From contig NZ_QLMJ01000002.1 in NCBI RefSeq assembly GCF_003259845.1, forward strand, positions 434,001 through 498,000: 64,000 nucleotides of DNA. Direction: 5' to 3'. Shown here piece by piece: positions 16,821-24,860 of this stretch. Within the stretch, counting starts at the first letter, position 1, and each line of letters starts with the position of its first letter. The notes beneath the pieces are model-generated. The model was given only the letters and a program-made list of their open reading frames with translations. It was not told where the DNA came from and did not search any database. A program made the position numbers and the translations under genes. This stretch comes from Actinoplanes lutulentus (GTDB lineage: Bacteria; Actinomycetota; Actinomycetes; Mycobacteriales; Micromonosporaceae).

Positions 16821-17507
16821 GTGAGCAGCGAACCGACCGTCCTCAGCCTCTCCCGGCTCGACCGGGCACTGATCGTGCTCGGCCCGGTGACGGTCGGCGT
16901 TCTGCTCGCCCTGGTCCTGCCGCCTCTCGCCCGATGGCTGGTGGGCCTCGGGATCGCCCTGCCGTTCGGCTTCGTGGTGAAAGCTGTTGCCGGCGTCGGC
17001 GGCGGCTGGCAGCTCGCCGTGCAGGCGGTGATCTTCGGCGTCCTCGGGCTGCTGGTCACCGCCGAGATCCTGCGGCGCGTCACCCGGATCACGGTCGCCG
17101 ACGACGTGGTCGAGCTGCTGACCGCGGGCGACCGGCGCACCTTCGCGCGCATCGACATCGGCGCGCTCTACCCGGAGCGTGACCTGCTGATCATGCTCGA
17201 CCCCGACTCGCGGCGGATGTTCCACGGCGAGCCCGGCGCGAGCAAGGCCGCGATGGGGCAGGCGTTCCGCGACCATGGTTACCCGTGGCACGACACCGAC
17301 CCGTTCGGCGAGCTCTACTCCCGGTGGGAGCCGGAGTCCGGCCGTCTGCCGATCGAGGCCGAGGCGGTGCTGTCGGCGCGTGCCGTCGCGCTGCGCAAGA
17401 AAGCCGGCACCGAGGCCGGTGAGCTGCGCGAGACGCTGCAGAAACTGGGATACACGGTCCGCGACGACGGCGACAAGCAGTTCTGGCGTCCCCTGGTCCG
17501 CCGATGA
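16821..17507 (+). CDS. YqeB-like two-TM membrane protein
   Basis: A 228-aa protein with two hydrophobic N-terminal segments (PVTVGVLLALVLPPLARWLV and AVQAVIFGVLGLLVTAEILR) and a soluble C-terminal half. The pattern TRITVADDVVELLTAGD, then YPERDLLIMLDP, resembles the actinobacterial YqeB family; family identity is from memory and moderate. GTG start chosen because an upstream extension overlaps the hairpin and the PucR gene. Its stop overlaps the histidine-kinase start (ATGA), so it may be part of the signalling unit. Confidence 0.62.
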   Translation: MSSEPTVLSLSRLDRALIVLGPVTVGVLLALVLPPLARWLVGLGIALPFGFVVKAVAGVGGGWQLAVQAVIFGVLGLLVTAEILRRVTRITVADDVVELLTAGDRRTFARIDIGALYPERDLLIMLDPDSRRMFHGEPGASKAAMGQAFRDHGYPWHDTDPFGELYSRWEPESGRLPIEAEAVLSARAVALRKKAGTEAGELRETLQKLGYTVRDDGDKQFWRPLVRR

Positions 17508-18706
17508 GAGACGCCAAGGAGCCCAACGCCAAGGACCCCATCGCCACGGAGCCCAACGCCAAGGACCGGGCGGTCGACGTCGCCGCCATCCTGATCTCCT
17601 GCTTCTGCGCGATGCTGCTCGCCGGCGAGGCCGAGTCGACCGGCCGGATCCACGGCGAGGAGACCTTCTGGGTGCTCCTGCTCGGCTGCGCCGGCTCGCT
17701 CGCGCTCTGGTGGCGGCGTCATCACCCGTTCGCCGTGGCGCTCTTCCTGATGCCGATCGCCGCGATCACCGACACGGCGGCCTACGCCGGGGTGGCCGCT
17801 CTCTACACCCTGGTCATCCAGCGGCGGACCCGGGCGCTCGCCGTGACGATCGTGCTGAGCGTGTTCACCGCCGCCCTCTACGGGTGGCGCCGCCCCGATC
17901 CGACCCTGCCGCCGGTCGCGGAGGTCCTGCTCACCTCGGCGCTGCTCGTCGTGGCGGTGGCGGTCGCGGTGGCGGTGCGTTCCCGGTTCGAGCTGATCGA
18001 GTCGCTGCGTCACCGCGCCGAGCAGGCCGAGGAGCAGGCCCGGCTGCGCGCCGACCGGCTGCGCTCGCTGGAGCGCGAGCGGATCGCCCGGGAGATGCAC
18101 GACTCCCTCGCCCACCGGATCTCGATGGTGAGCCTGCACGCCGGCGCCCTCCAGATCCGCCCCGACCTCACCGCCGACGAGGTGGCGAAAGCGGCCGCGA
18201 CGATCCGCGACAGCGCCCACCACGCCCTCGAGGACCTGCGCGAGATCCTCGGGGTGCTGCGCGCCGGGGAGACCGTGGGCGAGCCCGACGGCGGCCTGCG
18301 GCCGCAACCCGACCTGAGCCGGCTCAGCGACCTTCTCACCGAGGCCGAGACCGCTGGGGTACGCGTCGAGGCCGTCGACCACCTCAACGGGACGCCCGTC
18401 TCCGCGTCGCTGGGCCGCACGGTCTACCGCCTGGTTCAGGAGGGCCTCACCAATGCCGGCAAACACGCGCCGGCCGCGCCGGTGCGCCTGCTCCTGGAGC
18501 GATCCGGCGACGACGAGCTGCACGTCCTCATCGCGAACCCGCTGACGCCCGGCCAGAAAACCGCCGTGCCCGGTGCGCACGCCGGGCTGGTCGGCCTGAC
18601 CGAGCGTGTCGAGCTGATCGGCGGCCGGCTGCGCCACGGTGTCCGGGCCGACCCGTTCACCGGCGCGGCCTTCTATCTGGAAGCGTGGCTGCCATGGCCG
18701 AGCTGA
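17504..18706 (+). CDS. Sensor histidine kinase, NarL/HisKA_3 class
   Basis: A 400-aa membrane kinase. After a short N-terminus carrying two copies of an EPNAKD-like peptide come four or more TM helices, then a coiled coil and the H-box REMHDSLAHRISMVSLHAG with phospho-accepting His199. The ATPase domain has the N-box QEGLTNAGKHAP and G-box GLVGLTERVELIGG. There is no large extracellular domain, so sensing is probably within or near the membrane. It overlaps both neighbours (ATGA upstream, 13 bp downstream), so the three genes form one translational unit. Confidence 0.9.
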   Translation: MRDAKEPNAKDPIATEPNAKDRAVDVAAILISCFCAMLLAGEAESTGRIHGEETFWVLLLGCAGSLALWWRRHHPFAVALFLMPIAAITDTAAYAGVAALYTLVIQRRTRALAVTIVLSVFTAALYGWRRPDPTLPPVAEVLLTSALLVVAVAVAVAVRSRFELIESLRHRAEQAEEQARLRADRLRSLERERIAREMHDSLAHRISMVSLHAGALQIRPDLTADEVAKAAATIRDSAHHALEDLREILGVLRAGETVGEPDGGLRPQPDLSRLSDLLTEAETAGVRVEAVDHLNGTPVSASLGRTVYRLVQEGLTNAGKHAPAAPVRLLLERSGDDELHVLIANPLTPGQKTAVPGAHAGLVGLTERVELIGGRLRHGVRADPFTGAAFYLEAWLPWPS

Positions 18707-19356
18707 TCCGGGTGCTGATCGCCGATGACGACCCGCTCGTGCGGGTCGGCCTGACCCTGGTCCTGGGCGCCGGGCCGGACCTGCGGGTGGTGGGCGAGGC
18801 CGGCGACGGGGCCGAAGCGGTCGCGGCGGCCCGGGAGCTGCGGCCGGACGTCGTGCTGATGGACATCCGGATGCCGCGGATGGACGGCCTGGCCGCCACG
18901 GCCGAGCTGCGCCGCGACGGGCCGCTGCCCGCGATCGTGGTGCTGACGACGTTCGACACCGACGAGCACCTGCTCGGGGCATTGCGGCTGGGCGCCAACG
19001 GTTTCCTGCTCAAGGACATCGCGCCCACCGAGATCCTGACGGCGGTGCGCCGGGCCGCGGCCGGCGAGTCCATCCTCGCCCCGTCGGTGGTGCCTCGGTT
19101 GATCTCGCACGCGATCGGCCGTACCCCGGACCCGGCCGCTGACCGGCGGCCGAGCCCACTGGACCGGCTCTCCGAGCGGGAGCGCGACGTCGCCCAGGCG
19201 GTCGCCACCGGGGCGTCGAACGCGGAGATCAGCCGTGATCTGCACATGAGCATCGCCACCGTGAAGGCGTACGTGTCCCGCCTGCTGGAAAAGCTCGCGT
19301 GCGCCAACCGGGTGCAGATCGCCATTCTGGTGCACGAGGCAGCCCAGCGACGGTGA
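18694..19356 (+). CDS. LuxR/NarL-family response regulator
   Basis: A 220-aa two-domain regulator. The receiver has acidic pocket ADDD, phospho-acceptor Asp57 in VLMDIRMPRMDG, and Lys in FLLKDIAP. The C-terminal HTH contains LSERERDVAQAVATGASNAE and SIATVKAYVSRLLEKL. It starts inside the kinase gene (13-bp overlap), so it is the cognate partner. Target genes are unknown; the upstream membrane protein gene is a plausible one. Confidence 0.92.
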   Translation: MAELIRVLIADDDPLVRVGLTLVLGAGPDLRVVGEAGDGAEAVAAARELRPDVVLMDIRMPRMDGLAATAELRRDGPLPAIVVLTTFDTDEHLLGALRLGANGFLLKDIAPTEILTAVRRAAAGESILAPSVVPRLISHAIGRTPDPAADRRPSPLDRLSERERDVAQAVATGASNAEISRDLHMSIATVKAYVSRLLEKLACANRVQIAILVHEAAQRR

Positions 19357-19389
19357 AAGTGGCGGTTGCCGTGAGGGTCGTTACACCAA

Positions 19390-19419
19390 TTGGATTCACA
19401 GCAACCTGAACGCTACGGT
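19390..19419 (+). promoter_or_regulatory. Candidate promoter of the methionine importer operon
   Basis: TTGGAT (19390-19395), an 18-bp spacer and TACGGT (19414-19419) lie about 75 bp upstream of the metN start. The -35 overlaps the palindrome CCAATTGG (19386-19393). No SAM-riboswitch fold was recognised in the leader. Weak support. Confidence 0.3.
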
Positions 19420-19493
19420 TGGCCGCGGTGCAAAACCCATCGATTGAGTATGTTTTGCGACGCGCGTCACATCGGCTGACCAGGGTGTTTTAC

Positions 19494-20468
19494 GTGATAG
19501 AAATCCGCGGGCTTCGCAAGACGTACCGCTCCAGAAAGCAATCCGTCAATGCTGTCGACAACGTCGACCTGACCGTCGGCGAAGGCGAGGTCTACGGCGT
19601 ACTCGGGCAGAGCGGCGCCGGCAAGAGCACGCTGCTGCGCTGCGTCAACATGCTGGAGCGGCCCGACACCGGGACCGTCGCGGTCGACGGCGTCGAGCTG
19701 ACCGCGCTCGGCGGCAAGCGGCTGCGGATCGCCCGGCACGGCATCGGGATGATCCACCAGCACTTCGCGCTGCTCTCGTCGCGGACCGTGGCGGGCAACG
19801 TCGCGTTCGCACTGGAGGTCACCGGCGCGCCGCGGGCCGAGCGCCGGGCACGGGTGGCGGAACTACTCGAACTTGTCGGGCTCAGTGGGCGTGCTGACGC
19901 GTACCCCTCGCAGTTGTCCGGTGGGCAGAAGCAGCGGGTGGGTATCGCTCGCGCGCTCGCCGCGCGGCCGAAGGTTCTGCTCTCCGACGAGGCGACGTCC
20001 GCGCTCGACCCGGAGACCACCGACTCGATCCTGCGCCTGCTGCTCGATCTGAACCGGCGGCTCGGCCTCACCATCCTGCTGATCACCCACGAGATGACCG
20101 TGGTGAAACGGATCTGCACGTCGGCCGCGGTGATGCGGGACGGGAAGTTCGTCGAGTCCGGGCGGGTCGCCGACCTGCTGCGCCGCGATTCCGAGCTGGC
20201 TCGTGACCTGTTCCCCCTCGACGGGCCGTCGTCGGTGGACGGGTCGGCGGTGCTCGACGTGACGGTGAGCGGCGACGACGCGGACAAGCCGCTGCTCGCC
20301 GAGGTCGCACGGCGCTTCGACACCGATGTGCGGATCCTCGCCGGTCACGTCGAAACGCTGGCCGCCACCCGGGCCGGCCGCTGGCGCATCGCTGTCCCCA
20401 CTGCTGCCTCCGAGGATGCGGCGGACTTCCTGCGCAAATCCGGCGCACAGGTGGGGGTCGCGTCATGA
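19494..20468 (+). CDS. metN: Methionine ABC transporter ATP-binding protein
   Basis: Cytoplasmic ATPase of the MetNIQ D/L-methionine importer, 324 aa. Walker A GQSGAGKST, signature LSGGQKQRVGIARAL, and the MetN-typical Walker B LLSDEATSALDP are present. The C-terminal 90 residues form the NIL regulatory domain that senses intracellular methionine in known MetN proteins. GTG 19494 is preferred: AGGG lies eight bases upstream, and the in-frame extension to 19419 is not homologous-looking. It overlaps metI by four bases. Confidence 0.9.
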   Translation: MIEIRGLRKTYRSRKQSVNAVDNVDLTVGEGEVYGVLGQSGAGKSTLLRCVNMLERPDTGTVAVDGVELTALGGKRLRIARHGIGMIHQHFALLSSRTVAGNVAFALEVTGAPRAERRARVAELLELVGLSGRADAYPSQLSGGQKQRVGIARALAARPKVLLSDEATSALDPETTDSILRLLLDLNRRLGLTILLITHEMTVVKRICTSAAVMRDGKFVESGRVADLLRRDSELARDLFPLDGPSSVDGSAVLDVTVSGDDADKPLLAEVARRFDTDVRILAGHVETLAATRAGRWRIAVPTAASEDAADFLRKSGAQVGVAS

Positions 20469-21121
20469 CCTGGGATGAAGTCTTCGAGCTGCTCGCCGTC
20501 GGATTCCAGGAGACCGCCTGGATGGTCGGCGTCTCCGCGCTGCTCACCGCGGTCGGCGGCCTGCTCGTCGGGGTGCTGCTGGTGCTCACCGACTCTGGTG
20601 GCCTGCTCGCCGCGCGGCCGGTCAACGCCGTGCTCGGCCTGATCGTCAACGTCGGCCGGTCGCTGCCGTTCATCATCCTGCTCGTGGCGATCATCCCGTT
20701 CACCCGGGCGGTCGTCGGCACCACCATCGGCACCGACGCGGCGATCGTCCCGCTGACCGTCGGCGCCATCCCGTTCTTTGCCCGGATCGTCGAGGCGGCC
20801 CTGCGTGAGGTGCCCGCCGACGTGGTCGCGGCGAGTGTCGCGATGGGCGCCACCCGCCGCCAGATCGTCGGCAAGGTGCTGCTCCGCGAGGCGCTGCCCG
20901 CCCTCATCGCCGGCCTGACGATCACCGTGATCGCGATCATCGGGTACTCCGCGATGGCCGGCACGGTCGGCGGCGGTGGCCTCGGTGACCTTGCGATCCG
21001 GTACGGCTACCAGCGCTTCGAGACCGAAGTCATGATCGCCACGGTGGTGGCGCTGGTGGTCTTCGTCCAGCTTGTCCAGATGGTGGGCGACGTCCTCGTC
21101 CGCCGGCTCTCGCACCGTTGA
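20465..21121 (+). CDS. metI: Methionine ABC transporter permease
   Basis: Inner-membrane permease of 218 aa with five hydrophobic segments typical of MetI. Conserved features include VGRSLPFIILLVAIIPF, the IVPLTVGAIPFFARIVEAAL stretch and the coupling-loop segment EVPADVVAASVAMGAT, which would contact MetN. ATG overlaps the metN stop. The next gene, encoding the binding lipoprotein, starts 19 bp downstream. Confidence 0.92.
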   Translation: MTWDEVFELLAVGFQETAWMVGVSALLTAVGGLLVGVLLVLTDSGGLLAARPVNAVLGLIVNVGRSLPFIILLVAIIPFTRAVVGTTIGTDAAIVPLTVGAIPFFARIVEAALREVPADVVAASVAMGATRRQIVGKVLLREALPALIAGLTITVIAIIGYSAMAGTVGGGGLGDLAIRYGYQRFETEVMIATVVALVVFVQLVQMVGDVLVRRLSHR

Positions 21122-21140
21122 TTCAGGAAGGCAATTGATC

Positions 21141-21953
21141 ATGCGCCGCTTGGCCGCTCTCCTCGCCGCCGGTTCCCTCGTCCTCGGGCTGGCCGCGTGC
21201 GGTTCATCCGACGACTCCGCAGCAGCGGGCGACACCCTCAAGATCGGCGTCAGTCCGGTCCCGCACGGCGAGATCCTGAAGTACGTCGCCGACAACCTCG
21301 CCGCCGCCGAGGGCCTCAAGCTGGAGATCGTCGAGTTCAACGACTACATCCAGCCGAACGTCGCCCTCAGCGAGAAGCAGATCGACGCGAACTACTTCCA
21401 GCACATCCCGTACCTGGAGGAGGAGGTCGCCGCGAAGGGCTACACGTTCACCGCGCTCAAGCCGGTGCACATCGAGCCCCTCGGCGTGTACTCCAAGACC
21501 GTGAAGACGATCGCTGACGTCCCGGATGGCGGCGTCGTCGCGATCCCGAACGACCCGTCGAACTCGGGCCGTGCCCTGAGCCTGCTCGCCAAGAACGGCC
21601 TGCTCACGCTGAAGGACGGCGTCGGCGTCAAGGCCACCGAGAAGGACATCACGGCGAACCCGAAGAACCTGCAGTTCAAGGCCCTCGAAGCCGCGCAGCT
21701 GCCGCGTAGCCTGGAGGACACCGCGATCTCGGTGATCAACGGCAACTACGCGATCGAGACCGGCCTCAAGCCGTCGACCGACGCGCTCGCGCTGGAGGCG
21801 GGTGACGACAACCCGTACGCGAACCTGGTGGTGGTGCGTACCGGTGACGAGACCAGCGAGAAGATCGTCAAGCTGGAGAAGCTGCTGCACTCGGCCGAGG
21901 TGAAGAAGTTCATCGAGGACAAGTACCAGGGCTCCGTTCTCGCCGCGTTCTGA
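21141..21953 (+). CDS. metQ: Methionine-binding lipoprotein (NlpA/MetQ family)
   Basis: Extracytoplasmic lipoprotein of 270 aa. Signal peptide with lipobox LGLAACG; mature part has the MetQ hallmarks GVSPVPHGEIL, VEFNDYIQPNVALSEKQIDA, NYFQHIPYLEEE and AIPNDPSNSGRALSLL. The ribosome site AGGAAGG is nine bases upstream. Last gene of the met importer operon, followed by a strong terminator. Family members bind L- or D-methionine, some other small amino acids. Confidence 0.93.
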   Translation: MRRLAALLAAGSLVLGLAACGSSDDSAAAGDTLKIGVSPVPHGEILKYVADNLAAAEGLKLEIVEFNDYIQPNVALSEKQIDANYFQHIPYLEEEVAAKGYTFTALKPVHIEPLGVYSKTVKTIADVPDGGVVAIPNDPSNSGRALSLLAKNGLLTLKDGVGVKATEKDITANPKNLQFKALEAAQLPRSLEDTAISVINGNYAIETGLKPSTDALALEAGDDNPYANLVVVRTGDETSEKIVKLEKLLHSAEVKKFIEDKYQGSVLAAF

Positions 21954-21959
21954 GCTGAC

Positions 21960-21994
21960 TGACAGAGGGCCGCGCATCGCGCGGCCCTCTGTCA
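21960..21994. terminator. Strong bidirectional terminator between metQ and the LPMO gene
   Basis: A perfect 16-bp stem (21960-21975 with 21979-21994) closes on a three-base loop ATC. The stem is GC-rich in the middle. It separates the convergent metQ and LPMO genes and can serve both. Confidence 0.85.
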
Positions 21995-22005
21995 TGTAGG
22001 AAAGA

Positions 22006-22701
22006 TCAGCAGGGGCCCTGGTCGACCCAGACGGCTGCCGCGCCCGGGGTCTCGCCCTGCGTCCACCAGGACGCCTTCCACTTGCGGCCGTTGTGGGTGG
22101 CGAAGTTCCCGCCGACGTACACGGTCGAGCTCGTCCACGCCGCGACCCCGCCGCAGCTGCCGGTGGGCGGCGGAGTGGTCCCGCCACCGCCGCTGCCGCC
22201 GATGTTGACGTCGATGCACGAGTAGAACGCGTTGGTGGTGTCCGAGATGTTCCAGACGGCGAGGATCTTCTGACGTCCGGAGAACCCGCTCAGGTTCACC
22301 GTGTGCGACAGCGTGGCCGGCGGCTGCTGGTTGTTGCCGCCGAACGACGCGACCCGGGTGTTCCCGATCCAGTACTCCCAGTTCGCCGTCGCGTGCCGCG
22401 CCGTGTTGACCCAGGTGAACGTCTGTGACGTGCTCACACTGGTGGCCGGCCAGCCCCGGCTGTCGTCGTTGAGCTCGGCGAACCCGGCCACGTTCGCGTT
22501 GCAGGTCTTCAGGCCTTTCGGGCCTTCGACACTCTGCGGTTCGTACTTGATCTGCCCGCACGACATGACGCCCTGCGCGCAGAGCGCCTGACGACTGGGC
22601 GGCGAGGAGACGTACCCGTGCGCTGCTGCCGGGGATGCCGCCAGCAGAGATCCGGCGGCGCCGACGATGGCGACCGCGAGCAGGGCGAGCAACTTGCGCA
22701 T
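22006..22701 (-). CDS. Secreted AA10 lytic polysaccharide monooxygenase with CBM5/12
   Basis: Secreted copper enzyme (231 aa) that oxidatively cleaves chitin or cellulose. The signal peptide ends at AAA, leaving His28 (HGYVSSPPSRQ) as the N-terminal copper ligand; the second ligand is His103 in NTARHATANWEY. The catalytic core closes with NAFYSCIDVNI, then a Gly/Thr/Pro linker and a CBM5/12 module (AAWTSSTVYVGG, WKASWWTQGETPG). CBM5/12 favours chitin. ATG has a perfect GGAGGAG ribosome site. The core is on the short side for AA10. Confidence 0.9.
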   Translation of the reverse strand: MRKLLALLAVAIVGAAGSLLAASPAAAHGYVSSPPSRQALCAQGVMSCGQIKYEPQSVEGPKGLKTCNANVAGFAELNDDSRGWPATSVSTSQTFTWVNTARHATANWEYWIGNTRVASFGGNNQQPPATLSHTVNLSGFSGRQKILAVWNISDTTNAFYSCIDVNIGGSGGGGTTPPPTGSCGGVAAWTSSTVYVGGNFATHNGRKWKASWWTQGETPGAAAVWVDQGPC

Positions 22702-22744
22702 GTCACTCCTCCAATGATGAACATCAATTGATGGGTGTGACAGA

Positions 22745-22767
22745 AATATAAAGCAAACTTTCCTAAC
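22745..22767 (-). promoter_or_regulatory. Candidate promoter/operator of the LPMO gene
   Basis: On the minus strand a TATATT -10-like element (22750-22745) lies 44 bp upstream of the start. Directly before it is GTTAGGAAAGTTTGC (22767-22753), resembling one half plus a degenerate second half of the TTAGGAAA/TTTCCTAA repeats I recall upstream of secreted CAZyme genes in actinobacteria. Recalled rather than checked. Confidence 0.3.
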
Positions 22768-22825
22768 AGAAAAGACGCGGGTCCAAGGTCGATTTCAAGA
22801 TGCCGCACCGGCGCATAATCAGCAC

Positions 22826-23011
22826 ATGGATGACGCGAGCCAGGTGGACGAGGAAACAGTCGACGCTCAGCGCAAGGCGCGGTTCGGTGCTCTGCCGCCG
22901 CGGATTCAGCCCGATGACTTCATCGGCGAGGTCGAGACCCGCAAGCACGAGGGCCGGCACTTCTCCGCCGTGAGTGACGCCCAGGCGTCCGCCCTGCCGG
23001 TCTCCGGCTGA
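22826..23011 (+). CDS. Small conserved-looking hydrophilic protein
   Basis: A 61-aa charged protein with no signal or membrane segment. The central motif KARFGALPPRIQPDDFI followed by acidic residues resembles a class of short proteins (xRFGxLPxRI) that I recall from Micromonosporaceae and Streptomyces genomes; function unknown. Codon third positions are GC-rich like its neighbours, supporting it as real. No strong ribosome site is evident. It is divergent from the LPMO gene and convergent with alanine dehydrogenase. Confidence 0.55.
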   Translation: MDDASQVDEETVDAQRKARFGALPPRIQPDDFIGEVETRKHEGRHFSAVSDAQASALPVSG

Positions 23012-23020
23012 CGACCAAAG

Positions 23021-23069
23021 CCCCGGAAACGGGGCGCGCCCTCGCGCTGGGGGAGCAGCGGAGGGCGCG
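23021..23069. terminator. Hairpin terminator region between convergent genes
   Basis: Two adjacent inverted repeats: CCCCG-GAAA-CGGGG (23021-23034) and CGCGCCCTC / GAGGGCGCG (23035-23043 with 23061-23069). They sit between the small gene and the alanine dehydrogenase stop, so they can end both transcripts. Confidence 0.65.
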
Positions 23070-23083
23070 TGGGGGAGGGTGGA

Positions 23084-24199
23084 TCAGGCCAGGGTGCTCG
23101 CGACCGTCTCGGTCGGGAGGCCGAGGGCGGTGCCGACCGACTCGTTGGTCAGCACTCCCTCGTGGGCGTTGAGGCCGAGCGCCAGGGCCGGGTCCGCGCG
23201 CAGGGCGTCCTTCCAGCCGAGGTCGGCGAGCCGCAGCACGTACGGCAGGGTGGCGTTCGTCAGCGCGTACGTCGAGGTGTTCGGCACCGCGCCCGGCATG
23301 TTCGCGACGCAGTAGAAGACCGACTCGTGAACGCGGTACACCGGCGCCTCGTGCGTCGTCGGCCGCGAGTCCTCGAAGCAGCCGCCCTGGTCGATGGCGA
23401 TGTCGACAAGTACCGAACCCGGCTTCATTCGCTTGACCAGGTCGTTGCTGACCAGGGTCGGCGCCTTCGCGCCGGGCACCAGCACCGCGCCGATCACCAG
23501 GTCGGCCTCGATCACCGACTGCTCGATCGACAGCGAGCTCGACACCAGCGTCTTGACCCGCCCGCCGAACTGCGCGTCGATCTGCCGCAGCCGCGGGATG
23601 CTCAGGTCGAGGACGGTCACGTCGGCGCCGAGGCCGAGCGCGATGGTCGCCGCGTTCACCCCGGAGACGCCGCCGCCGATCACAGTGACCTTGGCCGGGG
23701 TCACGCCGGGCACGCCACCGGGGAGGACGCCGCGGCCACCGCTGTTGCTCATCAGGCTGTACGCCCCGACCTGCGGTGCGAGCCGCCCGGCGACCTCGGA
23801 CATCGGGGCGAGCAGCGGCAGCGAACCGTCGGCGAGCTGCACCGTCTCGTACGCGATCGCGGTGGTCCCGCTCTCCAGCAGCGCCTTCGTGCCCTCGGCG
23901 TCGGCGGCGAGGTGCAGGTAGGTGAAGAGGACCTGGCCGGCCCGCAGGCGGTGGTACTCGGAGGCGATCGGCTCCTTCACCTTGAGGATCATGTCGGCGG
24001 CGTCCCAGACGGCGTCCGCGTCCGGCGCGATGGACGCCCCGGCGGTGAGGTAGTCCTCGTCGGTGATCGCGGATCCGATGCCGGCGCCGGCCTGGATCAG
24101 AACCTCGTGCCCATGCCGTACCGCCTCGACCACGCCGGCCGGGGTGATGGCCACCCGGTACTCGTGGTTCTTGACCTCTTTCGGTACGCCGATGCGCAT
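23084..24199 (-). CDS. ald: Alanine dehydrogenase
   Basis: NAD-dependent L-alanine dehydrogenase (371 aa), interconverting alanine with pyruvate and ammonia. The N-terminus MRIGVPKEVKNHEYRVAITP is diagnostic. Substrate Lys and His lie in MILKVKEPI and FTYLHLAAD; the NAD fold is KVTVIGGGVSGVNAA. Length matches the family. AAAGGA precedes the ATG. It is divergent from an Lrp/AsnC gene across 131 bp, the known ald-aldR layout, so it is probably induced by alanine through that regulator. Confidence 0.95.
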   Translation of the reverse strand: MRIGVPKEVKNHEYRVAITPAGVVEAVRHGHEVLIQAGAGIGSAITDEDYLTAGASIAPDADAVWDAADMILKVKEPIASEYHRLRAGQVLFTYLHLAADAEGTKALLESGTTAIAYETVQLADGSLPLLAPMSEVAGRLAPQVGAYSLMSNSGGRGVLPGGVPGVTPAKVTVIGGGVSGVNAATIALGLGADVTVLDLSIPRLRQIDAQFGGRVKTLVSSSLSIEQSVIEADLVIGAVLVPGAKAPTLVSNDLVKRMKPGSVLVDIAIDQGGCFEDSRPTTHEAPVYRVHESVFYCVANMPGAVPNTSTYALTNATLPYVLRLADLGWKDALRADPALALGLNAHEGVLTNESVGTALGLPTETVASTLA

Positions 24200-24303
24200 G
24201 GGGTTCGTCCTTTCGACCTCGTTGTCCTCTGGCGATAGAGTGGAACGATGTGCAGTAGGCAGGCAAGACGAGCGAAGATGATTCTGTTCGTAACGGACGG
24301 GAT

Positions 24304-24314
24304 GCAGATTCTGC
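24304..24314. promoter_or_regulatory. Palindrome in the ald-regulator intergenic region
   Basis: GCAGA-T-TCTGC is a perfect 11-bp palindrome 17 bp upstream of the regulator start. A related sequence, AGATGATTCTGT, lies some 30 bp further upstream. Such phased AT-centred sites are typical of Lrp/AsnC binding, so these may be AldR boxes. Confidence 0.4.
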
Positions 24315-24330
24315 GCGCCGAGCCGCTCCG

Positions 24331-24798
24331 GTGACCGATCTTCCGAAGGATGTTCGAGGCCTCGACAACGTCGATCTGGAGCTTCTGAGCCTGCTGACCG
24401 CCGACGGCCGGATGCCGAACAACGCCCTCGCCGACCGGGTGGGCATCGCCCCGTCGACCTGCCTCACCCGGGTTCGCCGGTTGCGCGAGATCGGCGCGAT
24501 CCGCGGCTTCCACGCCGACGTCGACCCGGCCTGGGTCGGCCGCCCCATCCAGGCGATGATCGCGGTCCGGATCCGCTCCGACGCCCGCGACGGCATCGGC
24601 AAGTTCGCCGAGTCGCTGGCCGGGATCCCGGCCGTCCGGGACGTCTACTTCGTCTCCGGCTCCTACGACTTCCTGCTGCACGTGGCCGCCGCCGACGTCG
24701 ACGACCTCCGTACGGTGATCACCGAGCGGCTCAGCAGCACCCGCCTGGTCGCCGGCACCGAGACCTACCTGATCTTCGAACACCGCCGGGGCGCGTGA
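24331..24798 (+). CDS. aldR: Lrp/AsnC-family regulator of alanine dehydrogenase
   Basis: A 155-aa feast/famine regulator. N-terminal HTH: LDLELLSLL-type helix (here VDLELLSLLTADGRMPN) and RVGIAPSTCLTRVRRLREIG. The C-terminal RAM domain has VRDVYFVSGSYDFLLHV, the effector-binding strand and loop. GTG start. It faces the ald gene, and in mycobacteria the equivalent protein controls ald in response to alanine; the same role is inferred. Confidence 0.85.
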   Translation: MTDLPKDVRGLDNVDLELLSLLTADGRMPNNALADRVGIAPSTCLTRVRRLREIGAIRGFHADVDPAWVGRPIQAMIAVRIRSDARDGIGKFAESLAGIPAVRDVYFVSGSYDFLLHVAAADVDDLRTVITERLSSTRLVAGTETYLIFEHRRGA

Positions 24799-24860
24799 GG
24801 TTGCCCTGATGTTCCACCGTCCGGTATGGAGGGTTAACACTCCGGCGATCGGATGGTGCG

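Noticed and set aside
19357..19493. SAM or SAM-IV riboswitch upstream of metN
   Set aside because: No conserved riboswitch core or terminator-like expression platform could be recognised in the 137-bp leader.
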